From positions 1 through 5,005 of the forward strand of contig JBMNSO010000134.1 in the NCBI GenBank assembly GCA_050945235.1: 5,005 nucleotides of DNA, given 5' to 3'. A model generated the notes under the pieces. It searched no databases, was not told where the DNA came from, and saw only the letters and a program-made list of their open reading frames with translations. The DNA is from DUOD01 sp050945235. GTDB taxonomy: Bacteria; Bacillota; Clostridia; DUOD01. The translations under genes were made by a program, and so were the position numbers. This document shows positions 1 through 5,005 of the stretch, piece after piece; the first letter of the stretch is position 1, and each line of letters begins with the position of its first letter.

Positions 1-401
1 TCTGCTATTGCCTCAAAATTAATCTTACTGAAATCAGGGTTTACCCAAAACTTTATTTTTCCCTTTTCAACTTTGAACAACTTAAACCCATCCCCATCTG
101 ATTGTGCCACCTTGTTCAACTTCAAGTTAAAATTATCAATCTTACTATAATCAATTAAATCGGCAGTATCCTTGGGCAAGTATCTCTCGTTAGGTTTCCT
201 ATCCCCTTTATTCGTTGCGTTATCCAAAATCTTAATATTTCTCACCTCCGGTCTTCTATTGCCCTGACCCAATGTAAATAATACCTTTGTGCCTTCAGAA
301 ATATCTGTTCCCTTAACTTGATTCTTACGAAAATATATCTCTCCTACATTGTACTCGATAAAACCAAAGCCCCTATCAGCAAAGTGCTTTGTAATTATCA
401 C
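1..401 (-). CDS. cmr6: Cmr6 with N-terminal cold-shock domain, 5' part only (cut by window edge)
   Basis: An open frame of 133 codons runs from GTG at 401 off the left edge. Residues 2-59 read as a cold-shock domain: KHFADRGFGFIEY (5-17) matches the RNP1 strand of CspA (KWFNADKGFGFI), EIYFRKNQV (21-29) matches the RNP2 strand, and ISEGTKVLFTLGQGNRRPEV (34-53) then RNIKIL matches the closing strands. After a linker, YLPKDTADLI (74-83) and DNFNLKLNKVA (89-99) resemble the start of bacterial Cmr6, the RAMP subunit capping the crRNA 3' end. Position after cmr5 supports cmr6, but the RAMP glycine loops lie outside the window. The in-frame TGA at 407-405 excludes an upstream start, so GTG 401 is the only good one. 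A stand-alone RNA-binding protein is the alternative. Confidence 0.75.
   Translation of the reverse strand, partial: MIITKHFADRGFGFIEYNVGEIYFRKNQVKGTDISEGTKVLFTLGQGNRRPEVRNIKILDNATNKGDRKPNERYLPKDTADLIDYSKIDNFNLKLNKVAQSDGDGFKLFKVEKGKIKFWVNPDFSKINFEAIA
225..398 (-). other. Cold-shock (CSD, OB-fold) domain at the N-terminus of Cmr6
   Basis: Residues 2-59 of the cmr6 frame contain both aromatic RNA-contact strands of cold-shock proteins in order: DRGFGFI (RNP1-like) and EIYFRKNQV (RNP2-like). They are followed by the EGTKVLFTLGQG strand and the final RNIKIL strand. The length of about 58 residues is slightly under a CspA-type domain. Cold-shock domains bind single-stranded RNA or DNA without strong sequence preference. 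Confidence 0.85.
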
Positions 402-427
402 TTTTCAGCCATTATTCATCACCCTTT
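398..427 (-). promoter_or_regulatory. cmr5-cmr6 junction: Shine-Dalgarno, 4-codon minicistron and overlapping GTG start
   Basis: AAAGGGTGAT (427-418), in the last cmr5 codons, sits 5 nt before an ATG (412-410) that overlaps the cmr5 stop (TAATG). That ATG reads only M-A-E-K and then TGA (400-398). The TGA overlaps GTG (401-399), which opens the cold-shock-Cmr6 frame. The strong ribosome-binding site is thus right for the ATG, not the GTG, which is about 16 nt past its end. Either the minicistron hands ribosomes to the GTG through a GTGA overlap, or a base has been lost from the A run (404-402 and neighbour), which would otherwise give MAEKVIITKHF in one frame. Confidence 0.6.
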
Positions 428-834
428 GCAGCATCTTCTATTAGACCTTCTGCAAATCGCCTTAACCAATTAAATAAAGCAAGCATCTCATTTGTCAACG
501 CACGGTAATCTGGAGTTTCAAGGGATACTATTATTTTTACTAAATCTTCGCCACCTGTATTAACAAGATTTTTAGAGTCTTTTTCTATCCATTCAGAAAC
601 CTGTTGATAAATTAAACTCCACGCTTTAGCTTTATTATCTTTACCTTTTGCTTTAATAAAAGCTAGCGTAGCTCCCAATCCGTTAGTTTTTATAAGCATT
701 GGCGCTTTTTTTACATAGGACTTATATTCGGAAGCTTTATCGCCCAACTTGTTCTTGGCTTCCATTACCTTTTCGTAGCTGAAATTAGCTCTCCCCTGTT
801 CCAATCCTTTCATAACAGTAATTTTTTCAGCCAT
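412..834 (-). CDS. cmr5: Cmr5, small helical subunit of the Cmr complex (Cas11 group)
   Basis: Cmr5 is the small all-helical subunit that stacks between Cas10 and the Cmr4 filament and lines the target RNA path. 140 aa, usual for the family. The diagnostic stretch is YKSYVKKAPMLIKTNGLG (37-54), followed at once by ATLAFIKAKG (55-64), where Cmr5 proteins carry a conserved Y..xV.klP..I..nGL..tLaF pattern. A second helical part containing LTNEMLALFNWLRRFAEGL (113-131) closes the protein. It has no catalytic residues, as expected. The ATG at 834 follows the cmr4 stop and a second in-frame TAG (TAA TAG ATG), with a G-run ribosome-binding site inside the last cmr4 codons. Its TAA stop overlaps an ATG that opens only a 4-codon frame (see the cmr6 junction). 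Confidence 0.95.
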   Translation of the reverse strand: MAEKITVMKGLEQGRANFSYEKVMEAKNKLGDKASEYKSYVKKAPMLIKTNGLGATLAFIKAKGKDNKAKAWSLIYQQVSEWIEKDSKNLVNTGGEDLVKIIVSLETPDYRALTNEMLALFNWLRRFAEGLIEDAAKGDE

Positions 835-837
835 CTA

Positions 838-1782
838 TTACACCCCCCAAACATTGGTGTATATTAGCCCTTTACCAATAGTGGCATTACCTCCAAGCTG
901 GATAACCCTTGGTAGACCTTTTTTAAAGAATTCCATAACAAGCGCCTCCTCTGTCATGCCAGCAGTTGATTTGAAAACTCCTTTCTCGTTATCCTCCTTT
1001 TTAAATACTGGTGTTGCAAGGGCTAATGAATAAAGAACGGTATCGGTTGGCAGGTATTCTTCAGTAAATAATGCGCCCTTTTGAACTGTGCCTGTATTAC
1101 TATCAATCTTTGTGCGAGTGATCACTTCGGTTGAATGAACAACAAAGTCAGTAAAATCCTCATCGGTTAAAACGGCAAGATTTTTGCTAACACTTTCGCA
1201 CAAATAAGCAAATTCTTTCGCTTTGGGGAATACATTCTCTATCATCCAGTTAGCCAACTTGGTGCAATTGTCATCTATACTCATACTGAACGTATATTCT
1301 TCCAAAACAATCCTGTTATCTTTAATGACCAAGACAGACCCTTCTGGTATGGTATTCTCTCTTGGCATTTTAAAATCTAAATTGATTTTACAATGTTTCA
1401 AATCGGTCTCCAGCCTATTCAGAACTTTCGGGCAAGTTATCCATGCAAAAACCCCTTTCATAGATTTAACCGGGAACAGTAGTATCCTTGCATCGGTAAA
1501 CCCCAAAGCTCCTGCAAAATCTCCACCGTTTTCCGGGCCAAATGCCAGATTGATTGCATCATTAAGATCTCTATTTCGCACTTTCATACCATTAATCTCT
1601 ACTTCGAGTAACTTGTCAAATGCTTCTCTAATACTACCTTTAAGACCTGACCCTTCCACTTTAGGAAACTGGGTATGCCTCTCCCTTTGAATAGGCAAGT
1701 CAACAGCACCCAAATCGTTACCACTGCCGGCATGCAAAGGTGTTTCGCATAGCATAAAAAATGGTTTTGCTATCTTATACAT
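838..1782 (-). CDS. cmr4: Cmr4, backbone RAMP protein and target-RNA nuclease subunit (Cas7 group)
   Basis: Cmr4 polymerises along the crRNA and cuts bound target RNA at regular intervals. 314 aa, full family length. The N-terminus CETPLHAGSGNDLGAVD (12-28), LPIQRERHT (29-37) and GSGLKGSIREAF (44-55) is the Cmr4 signature. D28 in the loop GAVD aligns with the catalytic D26 of Pyrococcus furiosus Cmr4, recalled as GVVD followed by QPIQRERHT, so RNA cleavage should be intact. The C-terminus has the glycine-rich RAMP segment VIQLGGNATIGKGL (292-305). The ATG at 1782 has AAGGGGG (1795-1789) 6 nt upstream, just after the CARF gene stop. The TAA stop lies 3 nt before cmr5. No truncation or missing key residue is seen. 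Confidence 0.96.
   Translation of the reverse strand: MYKIAKPFFMLCETPLHAGSGNDLGAVDLPIQRERHTQFPKVEGSGLKGSIREAFDKLLEVEINGMKVRNRDLNDAINLAFGPENGGDFAGALGFTDARILLFPVKSMKGVFAWITCPKVLNRLETDLKHCKINLDFKMPRENTIPEGSVLVIKDNRIVLEEYTFSMSIDDNCTKLANWMIENVFPKAKEFAYLCESVSKNLAVLTDEDFTDFVVHSTEVITRTKIDSNTGTVQKGALFTEEYLPTDTVLYSLALATPVFKKEDNEKGVFKSTAGMTEEALVMEFFKKGLPRVIQLGGNATIGKGLIYTNVWGV
841..848 (-). promoter_or_regulatory. G-run ribosome-binding site of cmr5
   Basis: GGGGGGTG is formed by the last Trp-Gly-Val codons of cmr4 and sits 6 nt (TAATAG) before the cmr5 ATG. It is an imperfect Shine-Dalgarno whose GGGGTG part could pair with the 16S tail. It suggests cmr4 to cmr5 translational coupling. Confidence 0.6.
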
Positions 1783-1788
1783 TTTAAT

Positions 1789-1795
1789 CCCCCTT
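1789..1795 (-). promoter_or_regulatory. Ribosome-binding site of cmr4
   Basis: AAGGGGG lies 6 nt before the cmr4 ATG, within the 13-nt gap after the CARF gene stop. Its own strong site fits the need for several Cmr4 copies per complex (inference). Confidence 0.75.
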
Positions 1796-2977
1796 CTATT
1801 TTTTAAAAGTTATCGATGTAAAACTTCCGTTTCGAATATCTTCATACTGTTCTGTCATTATTTTTGAATAGTTTTTATCAATAGAATTGCTATCTATAAA
1901 GAAATAGTTAAAAACAATTAGCTCTCCGTTTTTGGGATCATATTTGTACTGAATTCTGATCTGGTTATCCCTTTTGTTATATTTATAAATCCAACTGTCT
2001 TTTATTGGCGCATGTTTTAATTTTTCATCAGTAAGTTGCTCAAAAGGTACCGATAAGTTGGTCAGCCAATTATATAATTCTTTTATCGCTTCTGTTAGTT
2101 GTTTCTTTCTTGTTGCTTCTTCTCCATAGTACTTACTTCCTACAGGTATTCTCACTACAAAAAAGTTTTCATAGCGCTTCACGAACATCTCGCCCAAAGG
2201 ACTTAACATAATCCCTTCTTCAAACTCGTGAATGCAAGCTTTAAAATCATCTCCTATTCCATTCTCACGCCTAAACTCATTCCAGCTTTTGTTCACCCCG
2301 TCCTTAAGCTGGTATATTGCATTTTTGTACTTTTCGAACATACCCCAGTCTATATCCAGCGGTGCCTGGGGAATTTTAATCAGTTCTTCTGTTTCATCAT
2401 AAATATAATATAAAGGAACACGATTGATCTGCGCCATTATTGTAAGGTACGGTATAATGCATTTATACCCTCCGGTGATATTTAACAGAACATCCTCTTC
2501 GTCCAGCGGATACTCAATTATTCTATATATCTCATCCACCAAATTGGTTAATCCTTCTCTTTCCAACTTTACTCTGTTAAAAACTTGAAGTCCATCAATA
2601 ATCTTAATTGATACGACACTAATAATAGTATTGTCACAGCTTATGTAACCATCTATTGCCTCTTCAATAATTTGGGAAGCAAGAATTGAATCTAGAGTAT
2701 CTGTGCAGAGCAAATATACCTCAAGATCGTCCTTTACTTCTCTCTGTATACTCAGTATGCTTTTTATTTCTGCAGATGCATCTGAGTTATTCCTTGCCCA
2801 ATTTAAAACAGGATTTCTTATTCTCTCAATATCCCCGGTAAACATTTCCCAAGCATTCTTCGTTCTATCACGGTCCTTTCCATCTTTTATTACTTCCCAA
2901 TACCTGTTAATATCTTTATTTACTTCTAGATAATTCCTGAATAAAGAAGTGCCAACTAGTGTTATCAACTTCTTCAT
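1796..2977 (-). CDS. CARF-domain CRISPR effector with probable C-terminal RelE-like mRNA interferase domain (Cami1-like)
   Basis: 393 aa, predicted soluble. Residues 1-205 form a CARF sensor of the APE2256 type: LITLVGTSLFRN (4-15) and LNITGGYK (165-172) are the two loops that in this family contact cyclic oligoadenylate. Residues 211-270 look like a winged-helix linker ending in LSPLGEMFVKRY. No HEPN motif (R-X4-6-H) exists: the only histidines are 250 and 322, without a suitably spaced arginine. Residues from about 285 to 375 resemble RelE: a helix (RKKQLTEAIKEL), then KLK (319-321), WIYKY (329-333), IRIQY (340-344) and a strand ELIVFNYFF. Against E. coli RelE from memory, K332 falls on K52, R341 on R61 and Y344 on Y64. 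I infer a signal-gated ribosome-dependent mRNase, as known for CARF-RelE Cami1. The CARF call is firm; RelE is probable. It could instead be another small nuclease fold. Confidence 0.75.
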   Translation of the reverse strand: MKKLITLVGTSLFRNYLEVNKDINRYWEVIKDGKDRDRTKNAWEMFTGDIERIRNPVLNWARNNSDASAEIKSILSIQREVKDDLEVYLLCTDTLDSILASQIIEEAIDGYISCDNTIISVVSIKIIDGLQVFNRVKLEREGLTNLVDEIYRIIEYPLDEEDVLLNITGGYKCIIPYLTIMAQINRVPLYYIYDETEELIKIPQAPLDIDWGMFEKYKNAIYQLKDGVNKSWNEFRRENGIGDDFKACIHEFEEGIMLSPLGEMFVKRYENFFVVRIPVGSKYYGEEATRKKQLTEAIKELYNWLTNLSVPFEQLTDEKLKHAPIKDSWIYKYNKRDNQIRIQYKYDPKNGELIVFNYFFIDSNSIDKNYSKIMTEQYEDIRNGSFTSITFKK

Positions 2978-4024
2978 TTATATTCCCCCTACAAACGATA
3001 TTCCAAAACCTTGTTCGGCATTGTACTCGGATATGCTCCTGTAATGCATTAAATCCTTTACATCCGCTAGCTGCCCTTCCAGCAATTCAAAATAGTAAAC
3101 ACTTCCAGCTGGTACTGCTCTTTTCATGGATTTTGGTCTACCTCTTTCAACATCAAATCCTCCAATGGAAATATACTTTCCCACTGCTGCACTTAACAGC
3201 TTTAACCGCAACCCCTGATAATTTCCCTCAAGGGTATCAGGGCTTATCCAACCGGGAAGCCATCCATTATTAAATATTGCCGGAGTAGATAAGTATAGTT
3301 TGAACCTATTGCCTGTAAGATTAGATTTAAAGTCGGGTAGATAATCTATACTTCTATATGTAGCAGCCTTTCCTTCTCCACCAAGCTTTAAAAAACCTGT
3401 TTCAGGCAGTTTTAAGCCTTCAAAGTCGATTATTAAAGAAACATTATCAAGCCTTCGCAAAGCTACCCGATACAGCTTACCTTCTTCAGCAGTATTTAAG
3501 TATCTGTTCCTTGCTATACCAACTTTCTCTTCTGCATATACAAAGTCCGAAAGCTTGATATAGTAGTACTCCTTCATTGTGCCATTTAAATACTTTATAA
3601 AACTTAGATCGTCAAAATAGCCTTCGCGAACGTTTTCGACTTCACGTTTTATATCTTCCTGCAGAATATAAGGCGTGGGCAAGCTGGATACTATAAATTT
3701 TTCCTTTAATGTCAACTGATAAGCTTTATTATCGTTCTTCATATTATTCTTTTCTTTTACACAGTCCAGCGGAAGGGGTAAGCACAGGTCATCCCCTATT
3801 TTAAGAAATAATCCTTTAACCACCAAGCCGACTGTAGGATCATTATTACGATTAGCCTTGTTAAGTTCTTCAATATGACTGGCGAAATAGGCAGTGCGCA
3901 GTGCACCGTATACCACTGATGGATATGGCGGGAAAACGCAATCCGCCCATGTTTCCAGCCCCATGGTAAATGGCTTGCCGTCTCTAAAAAAGAGAGTATC
4001 CAATGCATCGATTTTAATTATCAT
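2978..4024 (-). CDS. cmr3: Cmr3, crRNA 5'-handle-binding RAMP protein (Cas5 group)
   Basis: Cmr3 pairs with Cas10 at the foot of the Cmr complex and grips the 5' handle of the crRNA. At 348 aa it is of normal family length. The N-terminus has the family signature IDALDTLFFRDGKPF (residues 5-19), then W26, then PPYPS (32-36) and GALRTA (40-45). Near the C-terminus are GGFD (288-291) and AVPAGSVYYFE (303-313), followed by the glycine-rich end QGFGISFVGGI. Both ends are intact and no frameshift is seen. The ATG at 4024 is set by AGAGGTGA (4041-4034), 9 nt upstream within the last codons of cas10. The stop TAA directly abuts the ATG of the CARF gene. Its place directly after cas10 is standard for type III-B. 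Confidence 0.95.
   Translation of the reverse strand: MIIKIDALDTLFFRDGKPFTMGLETWADCVFPPYPSVVYGALRTAYFASHIEELNKANRNNDPTVGLVVKGLFLKIGDDLCLPLPLDCVKEKNNMKNDNKAYQLTLKEKFIVSSLPTPYILQEDIKREVENVREGYFDDLSFIKYLNGTMKEYYYIKLSDFVYAEEKVGIARNRYLNTAEEGKLYRVALRRLDNVSLIIDFEGLKLPETGFLKLGGEGKAATYRSIDYLPDFKSNLTGNRFKLYLSTPAIFNNGWLPGWISPDTLEGNYQGLRLKLLSAAVGKYISIGGFDVERGRPKSMKRAVPAGSVYYFELLEGQLADVKDLMHYRSISEYNAEQGFGISFVGGI
2985..2990 (-). promoter_or_regulatory. Ribosome-binding site of the CARF effector gene
   Basis: AGGGGG lies 7 nt before the ATG at 2977 and is made from the final Gly-Gly codons of cmr3. Since the cmr3 stop abuts the ATG (TAAATG), ribosomes finishing cmr3 are well placed to restart, so effector output should follow Cmr3 output. 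Confidence 0.75.
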
Positions 4025-4028
4025 TAAT

Positions 4029-5005
4029 CTACTTCACCTCTCTTTCAAGGAATCTGATAATCTTTAATATATTAATGAAGTTGGCTAGCTCTCTGCTGCT
4101 CGTCTTCAGACACTCAAGTATTACACCAAATCTATTAATTGAGTTAATCCTAGAATTATCTTTACCAACAATTTCGCAGGAACGATTAAGCAGCCTAATA
4201 AGTTCAGCCTCGAATATTTGATCGGGATTGCTTATTTTTTCTGATATTAGATCATTATCTATCATCATTTTTGAGAACTCTGCGTCTATGTTTTTAATGA
4301 AATTGCTGGAGAATTTACCTTCCTTTAAGAATTGTAAGCACTCTTGTATTAAATCAACAACCCAAACCTCTTCATTTGATTTCCATGGTAGTATAGCCCT
4401 TTCCACTTCACCGGAATGTTTCAGCACTGCAATTCCAAATGCATCTTTGTTACTATCCCTTTTTTTTGCTCCTTCCTCTGCAATACGAGCCCATTTCAAT
4501 ACTTCGGCAAGCGGAATTTTGTAATGGGCTATTGCTATCCCGGCGGAAAAAGTTAATCCTTTATCGCTATAAAGCGATAAATCAATCTTTGAAAATCTTT
4601 CGCGTAGTTCTTTCATTACAGGGATTAGATGGTTCAAGTTAATAAGCCCAAGAAAGTCCTCTCCCCCAGTATATATAGGTTTCCCTTTTGGGAGTTTCAA
4701 TACTTCTTCCCTTATTTCTTCTGCAAACCTACCCAATTCTTTACTTAGCACTGTCTGAAATTCTTTTAATCGGATATTATCCCTCAGGTTGTGCCCACAG
4801 TACCATTTACCCATGTTGTCACCATCAAACAACATTAGTGCATAATATGGTGAGTATTCGATTTTTTCCTTTTCCAGCGATTCAAAGATTTCCTTTTCTG
4901 TTCGATCCTGCACATCAGTAGTTTTAACTTGATTATTCTTTAGTTCATATACTATATCTGCGTCAAACTGTCGTTTGCTCAAGCTTTTATACTTAGGACT
5001 AATAC
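4029..5005 (-). CDS. cas10 (cmr2): Cas10/Cmr2, C-terminal part (palm 2 and D4 domains), cut by window edge
   Basis: Large subunit of the type III-B Cmr complex. On target RNA binding, Cas10 proteins convert ATP to cyclic oligoadenylate in their palm domains. Only the last 324 residues are present. The reading frame stays open to position 5005 (residues ISPKYKS precede the TTG at 4982), so that TTG is an internal leucine and not the start. The HD nuclease, palm 1 and zinc-finger regions lie outside. Numbering from the window edge, the palm 2 strand SPYYALMLFDGDNMGKW is at about 51-67, with metal-binding D60. The cyclase loop IYTGGEDFLGL is at about 110-120. GGED replaces the usual GGDD, although E is accepted at the matching position in GGEEF diguanylate cyclases. 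A helical C-terminal part from about residue 200 fits domain D4. The stop is 4 nt before the cmr3 ATG. Identity is secure; cyclase activity is inferred. Confidence 0.95.
   Translation of the reverse strand, partial: ISPKYKSLSKRQFDADIVYELKNNQVKTTDVQDRTEKEIFESLEKEKIEYSPYYALMLFDGDNMGKWYCGHNLRDNIRLKEFQTVLSKELGRFAEEIREEVLKLPKGKPIYTGGEDFLGLINLNHLIPVMKELRERFSKIDLSLYSDKGLTFSAGIAIAHYKIPLAEVLKWARIAEEGAKKRDSNKDAFGIAVLKHSGEVERAILPWKSNEEVWVVDLIQECLQFLKEGKFSSNFIKNIDAEFSKMMIDNDLISEKISNPDQIFEAELIRLLNRSCEIVGKDNSRINSINRFGVILECLKTSSRELANFINILKIIRFLEREVK
4034..4041 (-). promoter_or_regulatory. Ribosome-binding site of cmr3
   Basis: AGAGGTGA lies 9 nt before the cmr3 ATG and inside the last codons of cas10. It is a near-consensus Shine-Dalgarno and supports the ATG at 4024. 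Confidence 0.8.
4656..4667 (-). other. GGED variant of the Cas10 cyclase motif
   Basis: The codons GGG GGA GAG GAC encode G-G-E-D, preceded by IYT and followed by FLGL. This is the position of the GGDD loop that binds the catalytic metal ions in Cas10 palm 2. The other metal-binding aspartate (LMLFDGDN) is intact about 50 residues earlier. Glutamate still carries the carboxylate, so the site is probably active, perhaps with altered activity or product. That last point is inference. Confidence 0.9.

Noticed and set aside
410..412. ATG overlapping the cmr5 stop as the cmr6 start
   Set aside because: It reads only MAEK before TGA. It is kept as a possible minicistron or frameshift signal, not as the plain start of cmr6.
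1223..1690. Plus-strand open frame of 155 aa opposite cmr4
   Set aside because: It is antisense to a certain cmr4 and its translation resembles no family known to me. The other plus-strand frames opposite cas10, cmr3 and the CARF gene are rejected for the same reason.
1796..2977. Csm6/Csx1 HEPN ribonuclease annotation for the CARF protein
   Set aside because: Only H250 and H322 are present and neither has an arginine 5-7 residues before it, so the R-X4-6-H active site is absent.
3982..3996. CTCT-A-rich-AGAG inverted repeat resembling a terminator
   Set aside because: It encodes the conserved Cmr3 residues TLFFRDG, the stem is short and AT-rich, and the site is at the 5' end of a gene within an operon.
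3796..4008. Minus-strand 70-aa frame inside cmr3
   Set aside because: It is a shifted-frame shadow of the well-supported Cmr3 N-terminus.
4980..4982. TTG as the start codon of a 317-aa protein
   Set aside because: The frame stays open upstream to the window edge (ISPKYKS) and the protein begins in the middle of Cas10, so this is an internal leucine of a truncated gene.
1..5005. CRISPR array or repeat units
   Set aside because: The window is almost fully coding on the minus strand and shows no regularly spaced direct repeats. Any array must lie outside.

Overview
The window is the 3' two-thirds of a type III-B (Cmr) CRISPR-Cas interference operon. It is read entirely on the minus strand, so transcription runs from the right edge to the left. 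In transcription order it contains: the 3' end of cas10/cmr2 (runs off the right edge), cmr3, a CARF-domain effector, cmr4, cmr5, and the 5' part of cmr6 (runs off the left edge). The sequence is AT-rich. The start sites carry strong purine-rich ribosome-binding sites (AGGGGG, AGAGGTGA), which fits a Gram-positive, clostridial-type bacterium. That taxonomic guess is inference only. No CRISPR array, cas1/cas2, cas6, cmr1, tRNA, rRNA or mobile element is visible.

The genes are packed as one translationally linked unit. The gaps are 4 nt (cas10-cmr3), 0 nt (cmr3-CARF gene), 13 nt (CARF gene-cmr4), 3 nt (cmr4-cmr5) and 10 nt (cmr5-cmr6). I see no internal promoter or terminator and no gene-free stretch above 300 bases.

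Functional reading. Cmr3 with Cas10 holds the crRNA 5' handle. Cmr4 and Cmr5 build the backbone, and Cmr4 keeps the aspartate that cuts target RNA. Cmr6 caps the crRNA 3' end. Cas10 has an intact-looking palm with DGD and a GGED variant of the GGDD cyclase motif, so it probably makes cyclic oligoadenylate. The embedded effector has an N-terminal CARF sensor of the APE2256 type. Instead of a HEPN nuclease it has a C-terminal region that reads like a RelE-type mRNA interferase, which resembles the CARF-RelE (Cami1) class. The predicted output is signal-activated attack on translated mRNA.

The most unusual element is the cmr6 gene. Its first ~59 codons encode a recognisable cold-shock (CSD/OB-fold) RNA-binding domain fused in front of what looks like the normal Cmr6 N-terminus. 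Its start is also odd. The good Shine-Dalgarno and ATG at the cmr5 stop codon give only a 4-codon reading frame, whose TGA overlaps a GTG that opens the CSD-Cmr6 frame. This is either a coupling minicistron or a one-base loss in an A run.
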